DNA of 64,000 nucleotides from Desulfovibrio sp. (GCF_014803725.1 NZ_JAAVBE010000019.1:35680-99679), one strand, 5' to 3'. Positions 18,365-29,096 are shown, counted from the stretch's first letter. Made by a program: numbers and translations. The notes: generated by a model not told the origin, from the sequence alone.

Positions 18365-19885
18365 ATGCGCGCTTTGCTCATCCTGCTCGCGGTGGGCGTC
18401 CTGTGCGGCTGCAACGCCTACCAGCCCACCAAGAACGTCTGGAAGACCACCAAGGGGCTCTGGAACACCTATGTGAGCCCGCCGGCCAGCGTGGACTATG
18501 AGGAAAAGGGCAGCCTGCCGCCGCAGGCGCTCGCGCTTTCCACCGGCATGATCGGCATCGACGTGGAGCTGGGCAAACTTGAGCGCGTCATGCAGAACGC
18601 CGACAAGCCGCCGACCCGCGAATGGCTCAGCAATCTCTTCGCCACCTTCCCCTGGCTGAGCGGCTTCGCCGGCGTCAAGTACGACGGCACCATCCTCGGC
18701 CAGGAGCCGGCGGACGCCCTCAAGGAGCTGGACTTCATCCCCCTGCTCTACGAAGACAAGAAGCAGAACAGCCGCGCGCTCAGGGCCGATGTGCAGCCAA
18801 GCCCGCTCGGGCCCGAGATCATGCTCGCCACGCCGCTCTATGACGGGGTGGATTTCCTCGGCATCGTGGTCGCGTATTTCGATATGCGCGCCCTCATGCG
18901 CTATTCCGAGCACCCGGAGGACATGGTGGTGCTCTCGCCCGCGGCCCTGCTCTGGCCGGGCAAGTACGAATTCGCGGCCACGCCACTGGCCGGCCTCGAC
19001 TGGAGCGAGATCGTCAAGCACAGCACCGCCGGCACCTGCACCAACGCCACGGGCTCCTTCTTCTATCTCGTGCGCTATCTCGGCAACCTGCCGCTCATCT
19101 TTGCGGTGCCCGAGAAGGGCGACTTCCCCGAAGGCAATGGCGATGTGCAGCAGGGGGCCCAGTTCTTCCCGCAGGAGCGTGAAAAGCTGCCCCCGCCGCC
19201 CATGCCCGAACGCACCAAGAAGGACGAAGGCGCCGTGCCCGCCTTCGAGCCGCAGGCGCCCGACGCGGCCCTGGCAGGCGGCTCGGCCCTGGAAGGCGCC
19301 GAACCGGCCCCCACGCCGGCCGATGCGGTGTCCGGCGGCGAGACCGCGCCCCGCACGGGCAAGGCGCCCAACGACATCGAGCCCGGCAGCCGCGACAGCG
19401 TGCTGCTCAAGGGCAAGGCCCGGGAGCGCCGGCGCGTCCAGGAGCGCCAGCTTGAAGGCGAGAACGTGCAGGTGGAGCGGGTGCAGCGGCCCCGGCGCCC
19501 GGCGGCGCCCAAGCCGCAGCCCCAGGCCCCGGCGCTGGAGCTCATCCCGGACGAGGAGATGCCGAGCCTGCCGGGCGGCAGGCCCAGCCCCTTCGGCCCG
19601 CGCGACGAGGAACAGGCGGCGCCCGCACGCCCGAGCCCCTTCGGCCCGCGGGAGGCGGCAACGACGCAGGATGCGGCGCCGGCTGCTCCCGCCGAGATCT
19701 CGCCCGCGCCCGAAGCGCCCGCAGCCCCCGAAACGCCCGCTCCCGAGCCTCGGCCCGCGGAGGCTCCGCAAGCAAGGCCCGAGGCGCCCGCAAAGAGTGC
19801 CGCGCCTGCGGAAAATTCCGGGTCCGAGTCCGGGCCGGCGCTGCTCCCCGGAGGCAGGCCGAGCCCCTTCGGGCCGCGCAACTGA
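18365..19885 (+). CDS. predicted lipoprotein with Cache-like globular region and Pro-rich repeat tail
   Basis: Signal plus lipobox [10 protein letters not shown]; tail holds repeated (GG)RPSPFGPR; alternative GTG start at 18350. Confidence 0.75.
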   Translation: MRALLILLAVGVLCGCNAYQPTKNVWKTTKGLWNTYVSPPASVDYEEKGSLPPQALALSTGMIGIDVELGKLERVMQNADKPPTREWLSNLFATFPWLSGFAGVKYDGTILGQEPADALKELDFIPLLYEDKKQNSRALRADVQPSPLGPEIMLATPLYDGVDFLGIVVAYFDMRALMRYSEHPEDMVVLSPAALLWPGKYEFAATPLAGLDWSEIVKHSTAGTCTNATGSFFYLVRYLGNLPLIFAVPEKGDFPEGNGDVQQGAQFFPQEREKLPPPPMPERTKKDEGAVPAFEPQAPDAALAGGSALEGAEPAPTPADAVSGGETAPRTGKAPNDIEPGSRDSVLLKGKARERRRVQERQLEGENVQVERVQRPRRPAAPKPQPQAPALELIPDEEMPSLPGGRPSPFGPRDEEQAAPARPSPFGPREAATTQDAAPAAPAEISPAPEAPAAPETPAPEPRPAEAPQARPEAPAKSAAPAENSGSESGPALLPGGRPSPFGPRN

Positions 19886-19970
19886 GGAACTGTTGTCAAG
19901 GACGCCCGCACGCCCACCTGCGCGCGGGCCATGCCGGGCCCTAGGCGCCCGGCCAACCAAGGAGGCTCTC

Positions 19971-20972
19971 ATGGCTGACATTACGGTTACCGAGCACCTT
20001 CTCCTGCACCAGAAGCGTTCGCCCCACGCCACGGGCCAGTTCACCGGCCTGCTCTACGACCTTATCCTCTCGGGCAAGTCCATCGCGCGGCGCATCAACA
20101 AGGCCGGCCTGCTAGACATCCTGGGCGGCACCGGCGAAGTCAATGTCCAGGGCGAGGACGTCCAGAAAATGGACGCCATCGCCAACAGGATCATGATCTA
20201 CCGCATGGAGCGCTGCGGCGCGCTCTGCGCCATGAGCTCCGAGGAAGAGGCCGAACTTATCCGCGTCGGGCCGGAATTTCCGCGCGGCGACTACATCCTC
20301 ATCTTTGACCCGCTGGACGGCTCCTCCAATATCGACATTAATGTGGATGTGGGCACCATCTTCTCCATCCTGCGCCGTCCCGCCGGCAACACCGGCGAAG
20401 TGACCGTGGAGGAGGTGCTCCAGCCCGGCATCCAGCAGGTGGGCGCGGGCTACATCCTCTACGGGCCTTCCACCATGCTCGTTTTGAGCACCGGCCAGGG
20501 TGTCCACGGTTTCACGCTCGACCCGGGCGTGGGCGAGTTCCTGCTGTCGCACCCCGACATGCAGATTCCCGAACAGGGCTATATCTATTCCGTCAACGAA
20601 GGCTACTGGCGCTACTGGGACCAGCCCACGCGCGAGGTGGTCAAGTGGTTCCACAATTGCGAGAGCCCTGACGGCAAGCCCTATTCCGCCCGCTATGTGG
20701 GCGCGCTCGTGGCGGACTTCCACCGCACCCTGCTTCGCGGCGGCATCTACATGTACCCGGCCGACCAGCGCAAGCCCGAGGGCAAGCTACGCATGATGTG
20801 CGAGGCCAATCCGCTGGCCTTCCTCGCGGAACAGGCCGGTGGCAGGGCCAGCGACGGGCGCCAGCGCATCCTTGAGAAAAAGCCCGACCGCCTGCACGCG
20901 CGCACGCCGCTCTTCATCGGCTCGCGCAAGGATGTGGAGGCCGTGGAGCGCATCTACGCCGAACAGTCCTAG
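19971..20972 (+). CDS. fbp: class I fructose-1,6-bisphosphatase
   Basis: [22 protein letters not shown], preceded by AAGGAGG Shine-Dalgarno. Confidence 0.95.
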   Translation: MADITVTEHLLLHQKRSPHATGQFTGLLYDLILSGKSIARRINKAGLLDILGGTGEVNVQGEDVQKMDAIANRIMIYRMERCGALCAMSSEEEAELIRVGPEFPRGDYILIFDPLDGSSNIDINVDVGTIFSILRRPAGNTGEVTVEEVLQPGIQQVGAGYILYGPSTMLVLSTGQGVHGFTLDPGVGEFLLSHPDMQIPEQGYIYSVNEGYWRYWDQPTREVVKWFHNCESPDGKPYSARYVGALVADFHRTLLRGGIYMYPADQRKPEGKLRMMCEANPLAFLAEQAGGRASDGRQRILEKKPDRLHARTPLFIGSRKDVEAVERIYAEQS

Positions 20973-21070
20973 CTGATCTCACCTTTTCCTGAGCGGATTT
21001 CCGCCCCCTCCCGGCCATGAGGCGCCGGGGCGGGGCGGGATTTTCCGCGCCCGCGCATTTTCGGTTGAGC

Positions 21071-22132
21071 ATGCTCGTTCTCGGTATCGAAAGTTCCTGC
21101 GATGAGACTGCCCTCGCCCTTGTTGACGAGGGGCGCCCGCTGGCCTCGGTGCTCGCCAGCCAGGCCGACATCCATGCCCTGTTCGGCGGCGTTGTGCCGG
21201 AACTGGCCTCGCGCGAGCATTACCGTTACATGGGCCCCCTTTTTGACGAACTCATGCGGCGCGCGGGCGTTGGACCCCAGGCCATTGACCTTGTGTGCGC
21301 CTCGCGCGGGCCCGGGCTGCTCGGGAGCCTGCTCGTGGGCGTGGGCTTTGCCAAGGCCCTGGCTCTGGGCCTCGGGGTGCCCTTCCTCGGCATCGACCAC
21401 CTGCACGCGCACCTGCTGGCAGCCGGCATCGACAACGAACTGACCTTCCCTTCCCTCGGGTTGCTGGTCTCGGGCGGCCATACTCACATCTACCGCATGG
21501 AGGCGCCGTGGCGCTTCATCACCCTGGGGCGCACCCTGGACGACGCGGCCGGCGAGGCATTTGACAAGGCGGCAAAGCTCGCCGGGCTGCCCTATCCCGG
21601 CGGCGCGCAGCTTGACAGGCTCGCCCGCACGGGGGAGCCGGGCGCCCTCGCGCTGCCCCGGCCCTATCTGGACAACGACAACCTTGATTTCAGTTTCAGC
21701 GGCCTCAAGACCGCCGCGGCACTCTGGCTGGAAAAGTCGTGCCCGGAGAGCTGGCCCAGGCCGCTGCCCTCCCCGGAGGCAGCCCCAAAGGCCCTGCGCG
21801 ATTTCTGCGCCGCCTTCAACAAGGCCGTTGTCGATACCCTGTGCGCCAAGACGGAGCGCGCCCTGCGGCGAAACCCCGATATCCGCACCCTCGTCCTGGC
21901 GGGCGGTGCTGCCGCCAACAGCCTGCTCAGGGAGCGCGCGGCGGAGCTCATGCGCGCACACGGCGGCCGCTGCCTCGTGCCGCCGCCGAGGCTCTGCACC
22001 GACAATGCCGTCATGACGGCCTATGCCGGCTGGCTGCTCGGGAAGGAAGGCTATTTCCATGATCTTGCCATGGAGACCATCCCGCGCGGACGCAAGATCC
22101 CCGAGGACATGCTGTGCGCGCCGGAGGCGTGA
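21071..22132 (+). CDS. tsaD: tRNA N6-adenosine threonylcarbamoyltransferase TsaD
   Basis: MLVLGIESSCDETALALVD, DHLHAHLLA, LVSGGHTHIY, LAGGAAANSLLR. Confidence 0.95.
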   Translation: MLVLGIESSCDETALALVDEGRPLASVLASQADIHALFGGVVPELASREHYRYMGPLFDELMRRAGVGPQAIDLVCASRGPGLLGSLLVGVGFAKALALGLGVPFLGIDHLHAHLLAAGIDNELTFPSLGLLVSGGHTHIYRMEAPWRFITLGRTLDDAAGEAFDKAAKLAGLPYPGGAQLDRLARTGEPGALALPRPYLDNDNLDFSFSGLKTAAALWLEKSCPESWPRPLPSPEAAPKALRDFCAAFNKAVVDTLCAKTERALRRNPDIRTLVLAGGAAANSLLRERAAELMRAHGGRCLVPPPRLCTDNAVMTAYAGWLLGKEGYFHDLAMETIPRGRKIPEDMLCAPEA

Positions 22133-22166
22133 TCATGACGCCCGGGCCCGCAAGGCGGCTTGCGTC

Positions 22167-22195
22167 TTGACCGCCAGGGCCGTGTAGCCTATAAA
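22167..22195 (+). promoter_or_regulatory. sigma70-type promoter for hflKC
   Basis: TTGACC - exactly 17 nt - TATAAA, 69 nt upstream of hflK ATG. Confidence 0.7.
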
Positions 22196-22263
22196 TAATC
22201 CTCTTTGCAGCGGTTTTGCGGCGCCCGACGCCGCCCCACCAGCAGCCAAGGATCATCTCCATC

Positions 22264-23508
22264 ATGAACTGGGATTGGGACAAGCTACAGGAAAAGCGGC
22301 AGCGCCAGCAGGGCGCCCAACGCCCGCCGCGCCGCCCGGAAGAGCCCGACGGCGACGACGTGGAGGCCGGCCGCGAAAAGCCGCGCAACCAGCGTTATCT
22401 GCTCAATGAAAGCCGCGGGGGGGGCCCCAACAACCCGTTTGAGCGCCTTTCCCGCTTCAAGCTGCCCAACGGGCGCCTCGTGCTGCTCATCGGCATCGCC
22501 GCCGTGGTCCTCTGGCTGCTCTCCGGCATCTATATCGTCAATCCCGACGAGCAGGGGGTGGTGCTCCGCTTTGGCCGCTATGACCGCACGGTGGATCCGG
22601 GCCCGCACTATGCGCTGCCAGCCCCCTTTGAAACGGTCTACAAGCCGCAGGTCACGCAGGTGCTGCGCAGCGAGGTGGGCTTCCGCTCCGTGGGGCAGTC
22701 CGCCACTTTCCAGCAGGGCCAGGTGCGCACCATCGCCGAAGAGGCCTCCATGCTCACCGGCGACGAGAACATCGTCAATGTCCAGTTCAGCGTGCAGTAC
22801 AAGATCAGCGACCCGGTGCAATATCTCTTCAACGTCAGCGCGCCCACGGCCCTCGTGCGCAATGCGGCCGAAGCCGCCATGCGCGAGGTCATCGGCAACA
22901 GCGAGATAGATTCCGCCATCACCGACGGCAAGCTCAAGATCCAGAGCGAGGCCACCCAGCTGCTCCAGCATATCCTCGACCGCTACGGCGCGGGCATCCA
23001 GATCATCGCGGTGCAGTTGCAGGACGTGCACCCGCCCAAGGAGGTCATTGACGCCTTCAAGGACGTGGCCAGCGCCCGCGAGGACAAGAGCCGGATCATC
23101 AACCAGGCCGAGGCCTACCGCAACGAGCTTTTGCCCAGGGCCCGCGGCCAGGCCGCAGCCATGAAGAACCAGGCCGAGGCCTACAGCGCCACGCGGGTAC
23201 GCCACGCCGAGGGCGACGCCGAGCGCTTCGACGCCCTGCGCGTGGAATATGACAAGGCGCCCAAAGTGACAAAGCAGCGCCTTTATTACGAGACCATGGA
23301 AGATATCCTCGCCGGTTCCGGCGAAAAGGTGCTCATGGACGGCGCCGCGGCCTCCAGGGCGCTGCCGTATCTGCCGCTCCCGAGCCTGAGCGCGCCGAGG
23401 CTGCCCGAGGCCGCGAGCCCCGAGCGCCGCGCCGCGCCCGAAGTGCGCCAGCAGGCGCAGCCGGCCCCCGCCGCCTCGGCCGCGGCCCCCGCAGGAGAAC
23501 GGCCATGA
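22264..23508 (+). CDS. hflK: FtsH protease modulator HflK
   Basis: Single TM then SPFH domain: IYIVNPDEQGVVLRFGRYDRTVDPGPHYALPAPFETV. Confidence 0.93.
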   Translation: MNWDWDKLQEKRQRQQGAQRPPRRPEEPDGDDVEAGREKPRNQRYLLNESRGGGPNNPFERLSRFKLPNGRLVLLIGIAAVVLWLLSGIYIVNPDEQGVVLRFGRYDRTVDPGPHYALPAPFETVYKPQVTQVLRSEVGFRSVGQSATFQQGQVRTIAEEASMLTGDENIVNVQFSVQYKISDPVQYLFNVSAPTALVRNAAEAAMREVIGNSEIDSAITDGKLKIQSEATQLLQHILDRYGAGIQIIAVQLQDVHPPKEVIDAFKDVASAREDKSRIINQAEAYRNELLPRARGQAAAMKNQAEAYSATRVRHAEGDAERFDALRVEYDKAPKVTKQRLYYETMEDILAGSGEKVLMDGAAASRALPYLPLPSLSAPRLPEAASPERRAAPEVRQQAQPAPAASAAAPAGERP

Positions 23509-24353
23509 AAAAGAACCCTTTTCTCCTCGTGGTGCTCATCCTCGCGCTTGCGGCGCTCGGCAGCCAGTGCTTTTTCACCGTGCACCAGACGCAGAAGGCG
23601 CTGGTGCTCCAGCTCGGCGAGCCGCTCCCCGAGGTCTACGGCCCGGGCCTGCATTTTAAGCTGCCCTTCGTCCAGAACGTGGTCTATTTCGATTCGCGGG
23701 TGCTCGACTACGAGGCCCGCTCCCGCGAGGCCTTCACGGTGGACAAGAAGGCCATCGTGCTCGACAACTACGCGCGCTGGCGCATCATCGACCCGCTCCA
23801 GTTCTACCGCACCATGCGCACCATACCCGGCGCGCAGGCGCGCCTCGACGACGTGGTGTATTCGCAGCTGCGCGCGCTCGTGGGCGCCTACACGCTCACG
23901 CAGGTCGTTTCGTCGCACCGCGCCAACATCATGAAGGAGGTGACCGACAAGGTCTCGGAGCTCATGAAGCCCTTTGGCGTGGAGGTGCTGGACGTGCGCA
24001 TCAAGCGCACCGACCTTCCGCAGGAAAACCAGCGCGCCATCTTCGAGCGCATGCGCGCCGAGCGTGAACGCCAGGCCAAGCAGTACCGTTCCGAGGGCGA
24101 GGAGGAATCCACCCGCATTCGCTCCGACGCCGACCGCCAGCGCGCCCTCATCCTCGCCGAGGCCGCCCGCGAAGCGCAGGTGGAGCGCGGCCGCGGCGAC
24201 GCCAAGGCGGCCGCCACCTATGCGGGCGCCTACAGCAAGTCGCCGGATTTCTACGCCTACCAGCGCTGGCTGGAGGCCATGCGAAAATCCTTCAAGGACA
24301 ATAGCAAGATGGTCCTCACCAACGAAGCGCCGCTGCTCAACCTGCAACAGTAG
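23505..24353 (+). CDS. hflC: FtsH protease modulator HflC
   Basis: TM plus SPFH domain; ATGA overlap with hflK; DVRIKRTDLPQENQRAIFERMRAERERQAKQYRSEGEE. Confidence 0.94.
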   Translation: MKKNPFLLVVLILALAALGSQCFFTVHQTQKALVLQLGEPLPEVYGPGLHFKLPFVQNVVYFDSRVLDYEARSREAFTVDKKAIVLDNYARWRIIDPLQFYRTMRTIPGAQARLDDVVYSQLRALVGAYTLTQVVSSHRANIMKEVTDKVSELMKPFGVEVLDVRIKRTDLPQENQRAIFERMRAERERQAKQYRSEGEEESTRIRSDADRQRALILAEAAREAQVERGRGDAKAAATYAGAYSKSPDFYAYQRWLEAMRKSFKDNSKMVLTNEAPLLNLQQ

Positions 24354-24372
24354 CGGCGTCAGGAGTTCTGGC

Positions 24373-25065
24373 ATGTCTTCATTTGCGGAAATATATGGCC
24401 GTATTACCCTTGCGACCAATTGCCGGACGCAAATGGAACTGGCGGAAGTGCTCGACATCCGCCAGTCCAGCATTTCTGACGCCAAGCGACGCAATTCCGT
24501 GCCGGGCGACTGGTACATGAAACTTTTTGAGAAGTTCGGCCTTAATCCCGACTGGCTCAAGCAGGGTATGGGTCCCATGTATCTGCGCACCGAAGAGGGC
24601 TATGCCCCGCAGGACGCGCCGGCCTTCCTCGCGGAAAACACCGCCGTCTACGGCGATGACCAGGCCAAGCACCTTGTGTGCACCGAATTTGCCATGCCCG
24701 CCGTCTGGGACGACGGCGGCGACCGCCCCGAATTCACGCCGCGGGGCAAGATCTCCCTGCCGCTTTCCCTGGTGCGCCCGGGCGTGCTCGTGTTCCGCAT
24801 GCGCGGGGTCAACATGGCCCCGCTCATCTCGCAGGGGGCGCACTTCGGCGTGGACACGCGGGAGAACGCCATCACTTCCGGCAAGATCTATGCGCTGTTC
24901 GCGCCCAACGAGGGCCTGGTGCTCCGCCGCATCTTCCTGGACGGCGCGCAGACGGGCTACCTGCTGCGCTCGGAATCTCCCGAATTCCCGGAGACGGTGC
25001 TTGCGCCGGAGCTCCTGCGCCAGCGGCTCCTCGGGCGCGTGGTCTGGACACTGCAGGAGTTCTAG
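24373..25065 (+). CDS. CI-like HTH repressor with degenerate S24 domain
   Basis: HTH QMELAEVLDIRQSSISDAKRRNSVPGDW; C-terminal S24-like FRMRGVNMAPLISQGAHFGVD...LVLRRIFLDG. Confidence 0.8.
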   Translation: MSSFAEIYGRITLATNCRTQMELAEVLDIRQSSISDAKRRNSVPGDWYMKLFEKFGLNPDWLKQGMGPMYLRTEEGYAPQDAPAFLAENTAVYGDDQAKHLVCTEFAMPAVWDDGGDRPEFTPRGKISLPLSLVRPGVLVFRMRGVNMAPLISQGAHFGVDTRENAITSGKIYALFAPNEGLVLRRIFLDGAQTGYLLRSESPEFPETVLAPELLRQRLLGRVVWTLQEF

Positions 25066-25066
25066 G

Positions 25067-26209
25067 ATGGCGGCGCCGCACTTCCGGCACATCCTGCGCC
25101 CTGCGCCCACTGCGCCTGAGCGCCTTGCGGCGGCGCGGCGTCCGGCTGACCTGCTCACCCTGATCCTCGCCTGCGCGTTGCTTCTGGCAGCCTGCGGCAG
25201 CACGCGCACAGCCAAGGCACCGGATCTGGCCGACCCGGCCGGAGAGGCTCTGGCGGCTGCATCCTCCGCCGCTGCCGACGAGGCAAGGCCCCTTACGGAA
25301 ACTCTTGCCGCAGACGAACCAGCCGGAGAAGTCGCGCCCCGCTGGCAGCCGCTGGCAGCGCGCCTTGCGGCTGACGGCCTTTCCGGCCCGCGCGTGGACG
25401 CCCTCTTGGCGAGGCTCTCGCCCACGCCCACGCAGTCGCCCATGGGCCGCAAGATCCGCGAGCTGTACCGCCGCCGCTTCCTGCCGCGCCCGGCCACGGC
25501 CAAGCCCGCGCCCCTCTATTACAAGGGCGTGGTCACCGAGGCCAATGCCGCGCTCTGCCGTGACTTCATCGCCGCGCACGAGGCCGCCTTCGCCGCCGCC
25601 GACGCGCGCTACGGCGTGCCGCCGGCCATCGCGGCCTCCCTGCTCTTTGTGGAGACGCGCCTTGGCAAGGTGCTCGGCGATGTGCCGGAAAACGCCTTCT
25701 ACACACTCGCCAGCATGGCGGTGAGCACCACGCCGCAAGACATCAGCCAGTGGCTTCCCCAACTCCCCGGCTATGAGAAGCACATGCCCTGGCTCACCGA
25801 GACCCTGCACAAGCGCGCCGACTGGGCCTATAAGGAAACAAAGGCCCTCGTGGAGCATATGCTCCGTGACCACATCGCCCCGGAGGGACTGCCGGGCTCC
25901 ATTTACGGCGCTGTGGGCCTGTGCCAGTTCATGCCCTCCAACATTTCCACCTATGGCGCCGATGGCGACGGTGACGGCCGCGTGGACCTCTTCACCGCGC
26001 CGGACGCCATCGCGAGCCTCGCCCACTATCTTGCCCGCCACGGCTGGAAGGCCGGGCTCTCCCGTGAACGCCAGCACGCCCTGCTCATGACCTACAATCA
26101 CTCCCGCACTTACGCCAATACCATCCTCGCCCTGAGCGACCTCGTGGCCCAGGTCCCGGCGCCGGCCGCAGCGGTTCAAACATCTCCGGTTTCGGGGGGC
26201 AGGCCATGA
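25067..26209 (+). CDS. lytic murein transglycosylase (MltB-like lipoprotein)
   Basis: Lipobox LLLAACGS; ASLLFVETRLGKVLG; GAVGLCQFMPSNISTYGADGDGDGRVDLF. Confidence 0.88.
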   Translation: MAAPHFRHILRPAPTAPERLAAARRPADLLTLILACALLLAACGSTRTAKAPDLADPAGEALAAASSAAADEARPLTETLAADEPAGEVAPRWQPLAARLAADGLSGPRVDALLARLSPTPTQSPMGRKIRELYRRRFLPRPATAKPAPLYYKGVVTEANAALCRDFIAAHEAAFAAADARYGVPPAIAASLLFVETRLGKVLGDVPENAFYTLASMAVSTTPQDISQWLPQLPGYEKHMPWLTETLHKRADWAYKETKALVEHMLRDHIAPEGLPGSIYGAVGLCQFMPSNISTYGADGDGDGRVDLFTAPDAIASLAHYLARHGWKAGLSRERQHALLMTYNHSRTYANTILALSDLVAQVPAPAAAVQTSPVSGGRP

Positions 26210-27456
26210 GCGCAAGCCGCCTCGTCATCACCGGCATGGGCGCTGTCACGCCGCTCGGCATCGGCGTGGGCGACTATTGGCGCGCGCTCATCGAAGGCGA
26301 GTGCGGCGTTGACGTGCTCACGCGCTTTGACGCTTCCCTGCTTCCCGTGCGCATCGCCGCCGAGGTGCAAGACCTCCCCGAGGATGACCTCCCGCGCGCC
26401 GTGGCCCGCAATGCCGCGCGCTTCATGCGCTATGCCTTCGTGGCCGGCGCGGAGGCCCTCGCCCAGAGCGGCCTTGACATCGCGGCCGCCCCCGAAAGGG
26501 TGGGCATCACCATGGGCACGGCCCTTGCGGGCATCGCCGAGGCCAGCGCCGGCGAAGCGGCCTTTCTCGGGAGCAAGACCGGCAAGGTGAGCCCGCACTT
26601 CGTGCCCATGATCATCGGCAACATGGCGGCCGCGCACTTGGCCATCCATTACGGCATCCACGGCCCGGGCATGACGCTGGAAACCGCCTGCTCCGCCGGC
26701 GGCGACGCCATCATGACCGCCGCCATGCTGCTCAGGGCCGGCGAGGCGGACACCATGCTCGTGCTCGGCGGCGAAAGCATCCTCTGCCCGAGCGTGGTCT
26801 CGAGCCTCGCCCAGGCGCGCGCCCTCTCAAGGCGCAACGACGCGCCCGAGGCGGCCTCCCGCCCCTTTGACCGCGACCGGGACGGCTTCGTCATCGGCGA
26901 GGGGGGCGGCGCGCTCGTCCTTGAGACGCTGGACCACGCGCGGGCGCGGGGCGCCCAGGTGCTCGCCGAGCTGGCCGGCTGGGGCAACAGCCTTGACGCC
27001 CACCACATCACCGCGCCCGACCCCACGGGCGAAGGCGCTGCCGCCTGCATGCGCGCGGCCCTGCGCCGGGCCCGGCTTGCGCCCTCCGCCATCGGCTATA
27101 TCAACGCGCACGGCACCTCCACGGGCCTTGGCGACATCGCCGAGACCGTGGCCCTCAAGAAGGTTTTTGGCGGCATTGACACGGCCCCGCCCGTGAGCTC
27201 CACCAAGGGCGCCACCGGGCACCTCATGGGCGCGGGCGGCATCACCGAGATCATCGCCTGCATCATGGCCCTGCGTGAAGGCATCCTGCCCCCGACCCTC
27301 AACCTTGACACGCCCGACCCGCAATGCGACCTCGACTATGTGCCGCGCACGGCGCGGGAAGCGCGGGTGGACGCGGCCATGTCCAATTCTCTGGGCTTCG
27401 GGGGCCAGAATTCGAGCATCATCGTTACCCGGCCCGCAGAGGAGATTTCCCGATGA
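26206..27456 (+). CDS. fabF: beta-ketoacyl-ACP synthase II
   Basis: ETACSAGGDAI active-site Cys, NAHGTSTGLGD, GATGHLMGAGG. Confidence 0.92.
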   Translation: MSASRLVITGMGAVTPLGIGVGDYWRALIEGECGVDVLTRFDASLLPVRIAAEVQDLPEDDLPRAVARNAARFMRYAFVAGAEALAQSGLDIAAAPERVGITMGTALAGIAEASAGEAAFLGSKTGKVSPHFVPMIIGNMAAAHLAIHYGIHGPGMTLETACSAGGDAIMTAAMLLRAGEADTMLVLGGESILCPSVVSSLAQARALSRRNDAPEAASRPFDRDRDGFVIGEGGGALVLETLDHARARGAQVLAELAGWGNSLDAHHITAPDPTGEGAAACMRAALRRARLAPSAIGYINAHGTSTGLGDIAETVALKKVFGGIDTAPPVSSTKGATGHLMGAGGITEIIACIMALREGILPPTLNLDTPDPQCDLDYVPRTAREARVDAAMSNSLGFGGQNSSIIVTRPAEEISR

Positions 27457-29096
27457 CGCATACCTATGACGTGGATCAGTTCCGCGACAATTTTGAGCAT
27501 GAATTCACCTGGCTGAACGGCTTTATGCGCAATGTGGGTCGCTTTGGTGACCGGCCGGCCCTGTATTCGCCCGAGGATGACCGCCGCTGGACATACCGCG
27601 AGCTCAATACGGACGCCAACCGGCTCGCCCATGCCCTCAAGGCCGACGGCGTGGGAAAGAACAGCGTCATCATGTACATGCTGTTCAACAGCCCGGAATT
27701 CGTGTTCGCCTACTTGGCCGGGCACAAGCTGGGCGCCATCGGCTGCCCGGTAAACTACCGGCTCTCCGCCGGCGAGCTCGCCCTGCTCATCGATGACAGC
27801 GAGCCCGCGGTCTTCATCTATGACGCCGCCTTCGCCCCGGTGGCGGAGCAGGCCCTCGCCATGGCCGGATACAAGCCCGGGCGCGTGGTGCTTGTTTCTG
27901 AGACTGCGGGCACTGAAGGGGCCCCCGGCGCGACCGCCTATGCCGACTATGTAGCCGGGCAGCCCGAAACCGATCCCGTTCCTGCCCACCGCAAGCATAT
28001 CTATGACGAGACCACGCGCCTCTACACCTCGGGCACCACGAACCGGGCCAAGGCCGTGCCCATCAACGACATCAACGAAGTGCTCTCGGCCCACGACGTG
28101 CTCATGCACTTTCCGCTCAACGCCAATGACCGCACCATGAACATGACCCCGTGGTTCCACCGCGGCGGTCTGCACTCAGGCGGCCCGACCCCCACCCTTT
28201 ACGCCGGCGGCGAGGTGGTCATCCTGCGCGAATTCAATCCGCGCCGCTGCCTCGAGCTTGCGGCGAAGGAGCGCGTCACCTTCCTCATCGGGGTGCCCTC
28301 CATCATCGCGCTTCTGGCCCGCGCGCAGGAGCACACCCCGGTGGACCTTTCCTCCCTCCGCGGCATCGTGACCATGGGAAGCCCCTTTGAGAAAGCCGCC
28401 TGCGAGCGCTACATGGAGCTCTTCACGCCCAATATCTTCAACGGCTACGGCACCACAGAGACCTTCTGGAACACCTTCCTGCGGCCCTATGACCTGCCCG
28501 GCAAGGCGGGCAGCGCCGGCATGTCCTGCACGGACGATGACGTGCGCCTCGTGCGCATCCTGCCCGACGGCGGCCATGCCGAGCCGGATGACATGGTCGC
28601 CAAGGATAATCTGGAGATCGGCGAGATCATCATCCGCGCCCCGGCCAAGTCCGCCGGCTGCTATGTGAACAACGAGGAGATGTCGCGCCGCAAGTTTTAC
28701 AAGGGCTTTCACTATACGGGCGACATCGGCACCTGGGACAAGAACGAATTCGTCACCGTGGTCAGCCGCAAGGACGACATGATCATCTGCGCGGGCGAGA
28801 ATATCTATCCCACCCAGGTGGAAGCCGCGCTCAACGAGCACCCCAAGGTGGCCGAATGCGCGGTGGTGGGCCGGCCTGACCGGCTGCACGGGCAATGTGT
28901 GGCCGCCTATGTGGTGCCCGCGGACGAAAGCCTGACCGTGGAGGAGCTGCGCGCCCATTGCGTCGCCCACCCCATGCTGCCGCCCTTCAAGCGGCCGCGC
29001 TTCTACACTCTGGTGAAGGAATTGCCGCACACGGCCACGGGCAAGCTCCTCCACTACAAGGTGCGGGAGCAGGCGGAGCGCGATGCCAGAGGGTAA
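27453..29096 (+). CDS. AMP-dependent acyl-CoA/acyl-acid ligase
   Basis: RLYTSGTTNRAKAVPI, NGYGTTETFWNTF, YTGDIGTWDKNEFVTVVSRKDDMIICAGENIYP; ATGA overlap with fabF. Confidence 0.9.
   Translation: MTHTYDVDQFRDNFEHEFTWLNGFMRNVGRFGDRPALYSPEDDRRWTYRELNTDANRLAHALKADGVGKNSVIMYMLFNSPEFVFAYLAGHKLGAIGCPVNYRLSAGELALLIDDSEPAVFIYDAAFAPVAEQALAMAGYKPGRVVLVSETAGTEGAPGATAYADYVAGQPETDPVPAHRKHIYDETTRLYTSGTTNRAKAVPINDINEVLSAHDVLMHFPLNANDRTMNMTPWFHRGGLHSGGPTPTLYAGGEVVILREFNPRRCLELAAKERVTFLIGVPSIIALLARAQEHTPVDLSSLRGIVTMGSPFEKAACERYMELFTPNIFNGYGTTETFWNTFLRPYDLPGKAGSAGMSCTDDDVRLVRILPDGGHAEPDDMVAKDNLEIGEIIIRAPAKSAGCYVNNEEMSRRKFYKGFHYTGDIGTWDKNEFVTVVSRKDDMIICAGENIYPTQVEAALNEHPKVAECAVVGRPDRLHGQCVAAYVVPADESLTVEELRAHCVAHPMLPPFKRPRFYTLVKELPHTATGKLLHYKVREQAERDARG

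Noticed and set aside
19560-19885. Possible minisatellite in the lipoprotein tail
   Set aside because: Repeats are irregularly spaced and linked by unique sequence; better treated as protein motifs than as a DNA tandem array.
24373-25065. CI-like repressor as evidence of a prophage
   Set aside because: No integrase, structural, lysis or replication phage genes nearby; neighbours are housekeeping genes.
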